DNA from: Actinomycetota bacterium
GTDB taxonomy: Bacteria; Actinomycetota; Thermoleophilia; Solirubrobacterales; Solirubrobacteraceae
DNA: 7,923 nt
Reading direction: 5' to 3'
Assembly: GCA_019348575.1 (NCBI GenBank)
Contig: JAHWJE010000054.1
Location: 1-7,923 of the forward strand
Shown here piece by piece: positions 1 to 5,188 of this stretch. The notes under the pieces are model-generated. The model was not told the origin of the DNA, made no database searches, and was given only the letters and a program-made list of their open reading frames with translations. How positions within the stretch are numbered: position 1 is the stretch's first letter; each line of letters starts with the position of its first letter. A program made the position numbers and the translations under genes.

Positions 1-4
1 GACC

Positions 5-231
5 GTGTCCAGGCTGCTGCAGAAGGTTCGCACGCGGGTGAGCATTGTCGCGCGGCGGCGCGTGCGGACCCTGGTGGGAGGCGAGTACCTGTCGGTGTTC
101 AAGAGCCGCGGGGTCGACTTCGAGGATCTGCGGGCCTACGTGCCCGGCGACAGCGTCAAGGACATCGACTGGCGCGCGACGATGCGGTCCGGCGACCCGC
201 TGGTCAAGCAGTACGCAGCCGACCGACACCA
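5..231 (+). pseudogene. DUF58-family protein, N-terminal fragment (cut at a mosaic junction)
   Basis: The frame opening at GTG 5 encodes a recognisable DUF58 N-terminus for about 75 residues. The hallmark is at residues 39-58, FEDLRAYVPGDSVKDIDW, followed by RATMRSGDPLVKQYAADRH. This layout, with the motif very near the start, matches the short DUF58 proteins of actinobacteria (roughly 290 residues) usually encoded beside MoxR ATPases and VWA proteins. After about residue 75 the homology stops abruptly and the same frame reads an Arg/Pro-rich nonsense stretch. The VWA-like remainder of the domain is therefore missing. The break lies somewhere in 216-232, where the sequence becomes the end of a DUF1800 gene in a different frame. 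The true start may be GTG 5 or may lie upstream of the window. Family identity is confident; a functional product is unlikely. Confidence 0.75.
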
Positions 232-344
232 CCCGGGCTGCCATGGAGCAGTTCGTCCGCGCCGACCGGTCGTCCCGCAAGGGCGCCGAGCGGTCAGGCC
301 TCGTCTCCCTCGCCATCATGAGTCCGGAGTTCCAGCTGGCATGA
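216..344 (+). pseudogene. DUF1800-family protein, C-terminal fragment
   Basis: In the frame with codons starting at 216, 219 and so on, the last about 42 residues of a protein can be read, from QPTDTTRAAMEQFVRADR to the ending LAIMSPEFQLA, with TGA at 342-344. The SPEFQ terminus is typical of DUF1800 proteins, which are often Tat-exported in actinobacteria and encoded next to DUF1501 proteins. The stop overlaps the next start by ATGA at 341-344, the normal operon arrangement for a DUF1800/DUF1501 pair, so this seam is biological. The upstream part of the gene is absent, replaced by DUF58 coding sequence in another frame. No function can be expected from this remnant. Confidence 0.65.
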
Positions 345-511
345 GCCGCCTCGATCCCACCACCGACCAGGCGGCCGCCGCCCTGTCGACCCCTGCGGCC
401 CACGACACCTGGTCCCTGGACCGCCGCCGCTTCCTGCAGGCTGCTGCCGCCGGCGTCGGCGTCAGCATGATGCCCGGGTGGCTGGACGGCGTCGCGGGCG
501 CCGCCACGCAT
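341..511 (+). pseudogene. DUF1501-family Tat-exported protein, N-terminal fragment
   Basis: ATG 341 overlaps the preceding stop as ATGA and starts MSRLDPTTDQAAAALSTPAA. A twin-arginine signal follows: LDRRRFLQAAAAGVGVSMM, then an Ala-rich end at VAGAAT. The RRRFLQ Tat motif and the coupling to a DUF1800 end are characteristic of DUF1501 proteins, whose mature enzyme belongs to the alkaline-phosphatase/sulfatase-like superfamily. Only about 56 residues are present. The sequence then switches without a frame change into a histidine-kinase ATP-binding domain at about 509-515. DUF1501 proteins normally run to around 400 residues, so almost the whole mature domain is missing. Confidence 0.65.
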
Positions 512-721
512 CACGCCCAGCTTGCGGTACAGGACGAAGGGATTGGCATCCCCGCCACCGATCTGCCGCGAATCTTCGAGCGCTACCGACGCGGCCGCAA
601 TGTCGGCAGGATCGCCGGCACGGGGATAGGCTTGACCGGCGCCAAGCAGATCGTGGAGCGGCACGGAGGAACGATCGACGTGACGAGTACTGAGGGCGCC
701 GGCACGCGGGTGACCGTGACG
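512..721 (+). pseudogene. Sensor histidine kinase, C-terminal HATPase_c fragment
   Basis: This stretch reads as the end of a two-component sensor kinase. It contains the G1 box DEGIGIP (residues 177-183 of the open frame), an F-box-like IFERYRRG (190-197), and the G2 box GTGIGLTGAKQIVERHGG (205-222). It finishes with IDVTSTEGAGTRVTVT, the usual last strand of such domains. The N-box, phospho-acceptor His region and sensor part are all absent. No stop codon follows the last strand; the frame runs straight into an InlB-type repeat. A lone G1-to-end fragment cannot be a working kinase, and its position between a DUF1501 N-terminus and a surface-protein C-terminus makes no functional sense. Domain recognition is firm; the context is artefactual or rearranged. 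Confidence 0.8.
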
Positions 722-1207
722 GCCGACGCGGCGAGCCGGTCGACGTTCGAAGGGTGGGGCGACTCGTGCGACGGCACCACGCTCTGCTCGATCGTGATGG
801 ACGGCGAGCGCTCGCTCACCGCCCGGTTCGACCAAAAGCCCGACGAGCCGCTGTGCCTCGAGGGCGAGCAGTGGTGTCCGGATGCCGACCGCGGCGCCGA
901 CGACGACCTCGAGGCGCCCGACGCGGACCTCGAGGAGCTCGACGAGCTGGACGACGCGCCGGCGCCGGGCCCCGATTGCGCCGACGGTCGCGACAACGAC
1001 CGCGACGGCCTGACTGACTCAGCGCAGGACCCCGACTGCGACCGCGGCTCCGAGGCGGGCTCCGGCGCGGCGCGGGGGACGCCTGCGCCACCCCCGCGTG
1101 CCGCCCCCGTGGGCGACTGCGCCGATGGTCGCGACAACGACCGCGACGGCCTCACCGACCGCGCACAGGACCCGAACTGCCTGAGCGGCGACACCGAGGC
1201 GGGGTGA
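716..1207 (+). CDS. Cell-surface protein C-terminus: InlB-type repeat plus Cys/Asp-rich tandem motif (5' end missing)
   Basis: From about 716 the frame encodes the second half of a divergent InlB B-repeat (Listeria_2-like): TADAASRSTFEGWGDSC, DGTTLCSIVMDGERSLTARF. These repeats occur in secreted or cell-wall proteins of Gram-positive bacteria. An acidic linker rich in Asp/Glu follows (about 298-318 of the open frame). Then two near-identical 22-residue motifs of the form CADGRDNDRDGLTD...DPxC appear, separated by a Gly/Ala/Pro linker. The protein ends at TGA 1205-1207 with no membrane anchor or sorting signal visible. The Asp pattern DxDxDxDG resembles calcium-binding loops, with flanking Cys able to form disulfides (inferred). 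The gene's start and upstream domains are missing because the left side is chimeric. It converges on pgsA with a 10-base gap. Confidence 0.6.
   Translation: MTADAASRSTFEGWGDSCDGTTLCSIVMDGERSLTARFDQKPDEPLCLEGEQWCPDADRGADDDLEAPDADLEELDELDDAPAPGPDCADGRDNDRDGLTDSAQDPDCDRGSEAGSGAARGTPAPPPRAAPVGDCADGRDNDRDGLTDRAQDPNCLSGDTEAG
974..1039 (+). repeat. Cys/Asp-rich 22-residue repeat, copy 1
   Basis: This encodes DCADGRDNDRDGLTDSAQDPDC. It matches copy 2 at 1115-1180 in 20 of 22 residues (Ser/Arg and Asp/Asn differences) with clear nucleotide similarity, and the copies are offset by 141 bases. The pattern C-x-DG-x-DND-x-DG-x-x-D...DP-x-C recurs in extracellular proteins and resembles a calcium-binding loop closed by cysteines. 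Confidence 0.85.
1115..1180 (+). repeat. Cys/Asp-rich 22-residue repeat, copy 2
   Basis: This encodes DCADGRDNDRDGLTDRAQDPNC, the second copy of the motif at 974-1039. It is followed by only eight residues before the stop. The linker between the copies is rich in Gly, Ala and Pro and is probably flexible. Confidence 0.85.
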
Positions 1208-1217
1208 GCTGCCGACG

Positions 1218-1766
1218 TCAGCCGCGCGCAGCTGCGCGGCGAAACGCAAGGAAGTACTCGACCCCTGAGGCGACCGTGACGGCGACTGTCACCGCGACGA
1301 GCGCGTGCTGCCACAGCGCGTCTGGTGCGCCCGTGAGCAGCAATGCGGTCACCATCGCGATCTGGGCGGTCATCTTCCACTTGCCCATCGCGCTCGCGCT
1401 GATGACCGTGCCCTGGCGGTAGGCGACGACGCGCAGCGCGCATACGACGACCTCTCGCCCGATGATCAGCGCGGCTACAGGCCCGACGAGCCGCTCGGTG
1501 GCGACGAGCGCCAGCAGGCAACCACCGATGAGCAGCTTGTCGGCGGCCGGATCGAGCAGCTTGCCCAACGTCGTGATGTGGTTGCGCGAACGGGCGATGT
1601 GGCCGTCGAGCACGTCGCTGAGCGCGAGGGTCACGAACAGCACCGCGACCCAGATCGACCCGTGGGGCGTCTCGAGCACGAGGATCACGAGCAGCGGCAC
1701 GAGCATGATGCGCAGCACCGTGATGGCGTTGGGAACGTTCACCGATCCCGTGAGCAGGGTGCTCAT
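1218..1766 (-). CDS. pgsA: CDP-diacylglycerol--glycerol-3-phosphate 3-phosphatidyltransferase (PgsA)
   Basis: This 182-residue integral membrane enzyme transfers the phosphatidyl group of CDP-diacylglycerol to glycerol-3-phosphate. It makes phosphatidylglycerophosphate, the committed step to phosphatidylglycerol and cardiolipin. The CDP-alcohol phosphotransferase signature is complete: D51-x2-D54-G55-x2-A58-R59-x8-G68-x3-D72-x3-D76. PgsA-like features include NVPNAITVLRI near the start and REVVVCALRVVAYRQG, then ASAMGKWKMTAQ (about 104-135). Several hydrophobic helices and a length typical of the family fit. The ATG at 1766 is chosen because it follows the upstream PAP2 gene with an ATGA overlap and places NVPNAIT at the expected position. 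The frame stays open far upstream, but that part is a shadow of the PAP2 gene. A closely related CDP-alcohol transferase acting on another polar head is possible, but the sequence fits PgsA best. Confidence 0.92.
   Translation of the reverse strand: MSTLLTGSVNVPNAITVLRIMLVPLLVILVLETPHGSIWVAVLFVTLALSDVLDGHIARSRNHITTLGKLLDPAADKLLIGGCLLALVATERLVGPVAALIIGREVVVCALRVVAYRQGTVISASAMGKWKMTAQIAMVTALLLTGAPDALWQHALVAVTVAVTVASGVEYFLAFRRAAARG
1221..1240. terminator. GC hairpin at the convergent gene ends
   Basis: A perfect 7-bp inverted repeat, GCCGCGC (1221-1227) and GCGCGGC (1234-1240), flanks a 6-base loop. It starts 14 bases after the plus-strand stop at 1207 and lies inside the last codons of pgsA on the other strand. 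It could terminate the plus-strand transcript. There is no U-tract on either strand, which is common for high-GC genomes but leaves the call uncertain. The Ala/Arg-rich end of pgsA could give such a repeat by chance. Confidence 0.35.
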
Positions 1767-2866
1767 CGCGCTTCGGCTCGGTCGTCGAGCACGGGGGGCA
1801 TGCGGAAGCCGAGCCCGCCGCGCAGGTCGTGCCCGGTCGCGCGGGCGCCCGCCCAGACCGCCACGAACCCGATGACGAGGCCGGCGTGCACGTCGATCAG
1901 GTAATGCCAGCCGAGGTAGACCGTGGACACCGTCGTCAGCCAGAAGAAGGCCCACAGAGCTCGCCGCAGCGCTCGGTTCAGGCCCAGCAGCTGCGCGATC
2001 AGCGCGGCGCTGAACACGATCGCCACATGCAGCGACGCGAAGCCGGCGACCGCGTTCATCGCCTCGGTCGCGTGCGGGTTGGCGAGCACCTCCAGACGCT
2101 CGGCGAGCAGGGTGTCCTGCAGTCGCGAGACCCCGGTGACCGGCAGCTCGGCGTACAGCGACGGGCGCACGAACACGGGTCCGAGCGACGGCACGAGGTA
2201 GTAGCTCGCGACGCCGAGCACCCAGTTGACCCCGAGCGCCGTGACGTACCAGAACCCCCGCGCGAGGTCGCGCGTCCAGACGAGCGCGGCCCCGAGCGAG
2301 ATCGGGACGAACACCAGGAAGAAGATGTAGACCGGCGAGAGGATCTGCGCTGCGAGCCCCGTGCCGAGCAGGTCGTGCAGCAGCATCCCCGGCTCCTCGC
2401 CGAACAACAGCCCCGGTTCGAGATCGAGCAGCGCGTCGTCGGCGAGCTCCTCGTTCGCAAACGGCAGAAAGCTCTTGAGGTTGCGATAGGAGACGTAGGT
2501 CAGATAGAAGCTCACGAGGCCGACGAGCACGAGCAGCAGCGAGCGGCGCGACCACCGCTCGCCGACGACCGCGACCGCCGACGACGGAAGGCGGCGCAGC
2601 CCGCGTGCGCGCGCGACCGCCCGCGGGATCACGTCGAGCGCGAACATCAGCGTCAGGATCAGCGGCAGACGCACCCAGGCGGGCCCCGCGATCCCGTCCG
2701 GGTCACGCAGCGGCAGGTCCAGCGCGACGGCGACGATCACCGTGACGAGGCTGACCAGCACCGCGAGCAGCGCCGCCGCAGCATGGGGACGCTTCCCAAG
2801 GCGCCTGCGCAGCGAGACCGTACCCTCCACGTGCGGCCGTCGTACCCGTGGCGCGTTCGTCAGCAA
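1763..2866 (-). CDS. PAP2-superfamily membrane phosphatase/phosphotransferase (Aur1/Ipt1-like branch)
   Basis: This polytopic membrane protein is up to 367 residues. It has helices at about 28-49, 66-80, 109-127, 177-197, 205-225, 276-294, 303-318 and 327-340 (numbered from TTG 2866). The PAP2 active-site motifs lie in the second half: VPSLGPVFVRP at 225-235, FASLHVA at 276-282 with likely catalytic His280, and LGWHYLIDVHAG at 318-329 with His321 and Asp325. The SLH form and the GWHY..D motif resemble the PAP2_3 (Aur1/Ipt1) group. Such enzymes hydrolyse or transfer phosphate-linked lipid head groups, usually outside the membrane. Its stop overlaps pgsA by ATGA, so the two are translationally coupled. 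A role removing the phosphate from phosphatidylglycerophosphate, or adding a head group, is inferred only. The start is unsure: TTG 2866 or GTG 2830, neither with a strong ribosome site. Confidence 0.85.
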   Translation of the reverse strand: MLTNAPRVRRPHVEGTVSLRRRLGKRPHAAAALLAVLVSLVTVIVAVALDLPLRDPDGIAGPAWVRLPLILTLMFALDVIPRAVARARGLRRLPSSAVAVVGERWSRRSLLLVLVGLVSFYLTYVSYRNLKSFLPFANEELADDALLDLEPGLLFGEEPGMLLHDLLGTGLAAQILSPVYIFFLVFVPISLGAALVWTRDLARGFWYVTALGVNWVLGVASYYLVPSLGPVFVRPSLYAELPVTGVSRLQDTLLAERLEVLANPHATEAMNAVAGFASLHVAIVFSAALIAQLLGLNRALRRALWAFFWLTTVSTVYLGWHYLIDVHAGLVIGFVAVWAGARATGHDLRGGLGFRMPPVLDDRAEAR

Positions 2867-2997
2867 ACGGCAGCGAGCACATCGACCGCCTGCGCTTCGG
2901 GCCGGTCTCCGCGCCGCCGGCGCCGCCCGTCACCTGCCCGTGCTCGTGTATCTACCATTTGCATTCGCTTCAGCCGATCTCAGGGGCCGCCGCGCGC
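2867..2997. promoter_or_regulatory. Divergent intergenic region with an AT-richer island
   Basis: This 131-base gap separates the minus-strand PAP2/pgsA operon from the plus-strand four-gene operon, so it should carry promoters in both directions. The only notably AT-rich patch is at 2947-2971 (gtgtatctaccatttgcatt and following bases). I could not assign convincing -35/-10 pairs on either strand. The location is inferred from gene layout rather than from a motif. Confidence 0.4.
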
Positions 2998-3807
2998 ATG
3001 ACAACCCGCCGGATGATATTCGCCATGGTCGGCGTGCTCGGCCTCGCGCTCGCCGCCTGCGGCGGCAGCGATGCGCCCTGCGCGGCGACGCCCGGTGAGG
3101 CGCCGGGAAGCGTGCAGGCGCCCGCCGACTGCCCCGTCAGCTCCGTGATCGCGGTCGATGCGACAGGCGCGATCCACGACCGCGCGCTGGCGCAGGACGT
3201 GAGCTCGGCGGCGCTGCGGGCGGCGGAGCACACGATCACCGCCGGGGGACGCCTGCGAATGGTCGTCTTCGCCGGCGACGCCAACGCGGTGGAGGTCATC
3301 TACGACGACGAGGTGCCGACGCTCGAGCAACTCGGCGAGACCCGCAGAGGCCCGTTGGAGCAGGATCTGCGCGCTGCACTGGGAGAGACGCTCGACAGCG
3401 CGCTCGGCGTCAACCGCGAGAACCGCTCGCTGACCGCGCGCGTGCGGGCGCTCGCGCGCGGCGGCACGTCCGACATCGCGCGCGCGGTCCGCAACGGGCT
3501 GCGGACGCTCAAGCAGCAGTCGGGCGCCACGGCGATGACCCTGGTCTCCGACGGCGTCCAGGCGAGCGATCAGCTCATGCTCGCCCGGCGCTTGGAACGC
3601 GGCGACTCGAATGCGAGGATTGCGGCGCGACTGGGCGATCTGCTCGGCAGCGCCGAGGGCGTCGACGTGCTGCAGGCCGTCGGCCTCGGGCGACTGCCCG
3701 ACCGCGTCAACCAGAGCGCGCGGCGCACCGACGATCTCGTGCAGATCTGGATGACGGCGTGCGAGCAGACGGGCGCGGCGAACTGCGCGACGACGACGGA
3801 GCTGTGA
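2998..3807 (+). CDS. Lipoprotein with a VWA-like (MIDAS) domain
   Basis: This 269-residue protein begins with a lipoprotein signal peptide, MTTRRMIFAMVGVLGLALAAC. The lipobox is L18-A-A-C21, so the mature protein should be lipid-anchored outside the membrane. The mature part reads like a von Willebrand factor A fold: a first strand VIAVDATGAIHD (50-61) with a MIDAS-like D54-x-T56-x-A58, a strand LRMVVFAGDAN (86-96), GGTSDIARAV (155-164) supplying the MIDAS Thr157, and a strand TLVSDGVQ (181-188) supplying Asp185. The third MIDAS serine is Ala, so metal binding may be altered. Cys28, 45, 255 and 263 could form disulfides. ATG 2998 is chosen because it gives a proper signal peptide; an AGGGG lies 11 bases upstream. 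It heads the operon, 25 bases before the four-TM gene. No named family was recognised beyond the fold; the VWA call is inferred from motif order. Confidence 0.75.
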   Translation: MTTRRMIFAMVGVLGLALAACGGSDAPCAATPGEAPGSVQAPADCPVSSVIAVDATGAIHDRALAQDVSSAALRAAEHTITAGGRLRMVVFAGDANAVEVIYDDEVPTLEQLGETRRGPLEQDLRAALGETLDSALGVNRENRSLTARVRALARGGTSDIARAVRNGLRTLKQQSGATAMTLVSDGVQASDQLMLARRLERGDSNARIAARLGDLLGSAEGVDVLQAVGLGRLPDRVNQSARRTDDLVQIWMTACEQTGAANCATTTEL

Positions 3808-3820
3808 GGCGGCGATGACC

Positions 3821-3827
3821 GAGGAGG
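3821..3827 (+). promoter_or_regulatory. Strong ribosome binding site fixing the next start
   Basis: GAGGAGG sits 5 bases before ATG 3833. An in-frame ATG at 3815 lies upstream of this site and would put the site inside the coding region, so 3833 is the better start for the four-TM protein. Confidence 0.8.
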
Positions 3828-3832
3828 ACGCG

Positions 3833-5188
3833 ATGAAGTCAGACACCAACGACGGCGCGCCCTCGCTGCCGCCCCCTCTGCTGTCGATCCCCGCCGTCGG
3901 CGAGCCGGCCGAGGACCCGCCCGAGGGCGAGCCGCCGATCGCCGACGGAACGCCGCCCGCGCCCGACCTCGACGCCGATGGCAGGCGCACCGAGGCCGGC
4001 CACCCCCGCGACGACGCCGACCGCGTGCGCGGGAGGATCGTCGCGGAGAGCATCGCCCAGCACGCCGACCACGCGATCGGCGCGCGGCTCGGCCCGCTCA
4101 TGGAACGCGCGGTCCGCGTTCGCATGCTCGACGACGACGTCATCAGGGCCAGCGCCGCCGCAGAGCAGATCTCCAAGACGGCAAGCGAGGCGCCGCCGCA
4201 GGCAGCGCCGGCCACGATGCGCGGGCGCCTGTCCGCCTGGACGGCCGCCGGCGGGGGGCTGCTGGCGCTGTTCTTCGCGGTCGGGATCGCCGAGGCGCTG
4301 TTCGCCTACGACGGCTTCCGCGAGCTCGCGCGCTTCCGCGAGAGCGACCCGGCGTACCTGCGCGAGGGCGCCCCGGCACTGTCGGCCGTCGTGATCGCGC
4401 TGCTGATCGCGGTCGGGCAGAAGGCGGTCGGCAAGAACCTGCGCCTCGCGAACACGAGGGAGCCGCAGCCGCGCGCCGAGGGACGGCCGCCGCTGCTGGA
4501 CCGCGACCTCTCGCGCGCCGCTCGCTACGCGGTCGCGCTTGCGATCATCGTCACGGGCCTCGGCCTGTGGTACGGCATCCAGAGCGCGCGCACGACCGCG
4601 AACAACGCCGCCGCCGCCCGCCAGCAGGCCAGTCAGGCCGCCGGTGCACGAGGTGCCGCCGCCCGGCGCTTGACCGAGAACACCCAGCCCTCGGCCAGCG
4701 AGCCGGGCGTGTACTTCCTCGTGTCGGCCTCGGTCTTCCTGCTCGGCATCGGCGTTGCGTACCTGCTCGTCGACCCGCTGCGCGAGGCGCGGATGCGCGA
4801 GCGCCGCCGCGACGCCGAGACGTTCGCGCATCGCGACCGGCTCCGCGCAGAGCTCGCGGCGCAGGTCGGAGCGCTCGTCGCGCAGCGCGCGGAGATCGCC
4901 ACCACCGTCGCCAACGCGAAGCGCCAGATGCACCAGGAGGCTGTGCTGCATCCCGATGTCGCGTTCCTGCGGCGTGCCGACGAGTTCCCGCGTCTGTACG
5001 GCACGTGGAGCCCGCGCGCCGCGCCATCGCCGGACGGGATGCCCGGCGTGGGCGAGGCCCATCACGCGCAGGCCGACCTCGCGCGCACGAGCGGGCTGAC
5101 CGTCCCCGACAAGCTCGCCGACGTCGACGCGCTGATCGCCGAGCTGCTCGGCCGCAACCTCGCGGCGCCGAAGAGCCTGCCGGAGTGA
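3833..5188 (+). CDS. Four-TM membrane protein with cytoplasmic coiled coil, unknown function
   Basis: This is a 451-residue protein of unrecognised family. Residues 1-60 are Pro/Asp/Glu-rich and look disordered. A charged, partly helical segment follows to about 125. Hydrophobic helices lie at about 136-158, 182-198, 233-250 and 292-313. The 2-3 loop and the segment after helix 4 (REARMRERRR) are strongly basic, so both termini should be cytoplasmic by the positive-inside rule. The outer loop between helices 3 and 4 is Ala/Gln-rich and probably helical. Residues 315-370 form a charged Ala/Glu/Arg helix suited to a coiled coil. The C-terminal part has GTWSPRAAPSPDGMPG and ends in a helix. It overlaps the next gene by GTGA and follows the VWA-like lipoprotein, which suggests it is the membrane core of one complex (inferred). 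No enzymatic motif was seen. Confidence 0.8.
   Translation: MKSDTNDGAPSLPPPLLSIPAVGEPAEDPPEGEPPIADGTPPAPDLDADGRRTEAGHPRDDADRVRGRIVAESIAQHADHAIGARLGPLMERAVRVRMLDDDVIRASAAAEQISKTASEAPPQAAPATMRGRLSAWTAAGGGLLALFFAVGIAEALFAYDGFRELARFRESDPAYLREGAPALSAVVIALLIAVGQKAVGKNLRLANTREPQPRAEGRPPLLDRDLSRAARYAVALAIIVTGLGLWYGIQSARTTANNAAAARQQASQAAGARGAAARRLTENTQPSASEPGVYFLVSASVFLLGIGVAYLLVDPLREARMRERRRDAETFAHRDRLRAELAAQVGALVAQRAEIATTVANAKRQMHQEAVLHPDVAFLRRADEFPRLYGTWSPRAAPSPDGMPGVGEAHHAQADLARTSGLTVPDKLADVDALIAELLGRNLAAPKSLPE

Noticed and set aside
974..1180. CRISPR-like or mobile-element repeat
   Set aside because: Only two copies, in frame within a coding region, encoding a known style of Asp-rich motif; no array or transposase nearby.
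5..1207. A single 400-residue multidomain protein (DUF58 + Tat signal + histidine kinase + InlB)
   Set aside because: Each part is a truncated end of a different family, one part is in another frame, and a Tat signal in mid-protein is meaningless. It is described as separate fragments instead.
583..1521. Minus-strand open frame of 312 codons
   Set aside because: Antisense shadow of the surface-protein gene and of pgsA; Arg/Ser/Ala-rich with no recognisable motif.
1767..2555. N-terminal extension of pgsA
   Set aside because: The frame is open upstream of ATG 1766 only because of GC-rich sequence; it is Arg/Ala-rich and overlaps the PAP2 gene out of frame.
1829..3001. Plus-strand open frame of 390 codons
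   Set aside because: Antisense to the PAP2 gene, which has clear helices and active-site motifs. The plus reading is Arg/Gln/Glu-rich and low in complexity.
2980..4215. Minus-strand open frame of 411 codons
   Set aside because: Shadow of the lipoprotein gene and the start of the four-TM gene; no motif, Ser/Arg/Ala-rich.
4567..5184. Upstream extension of the single-pass membrane protein gene
   Set aside because: Reads Arg-rich nonsense in the alternative frame of the four-TM gene; GTG 5185 with a GTGA overlap is the sensible start.
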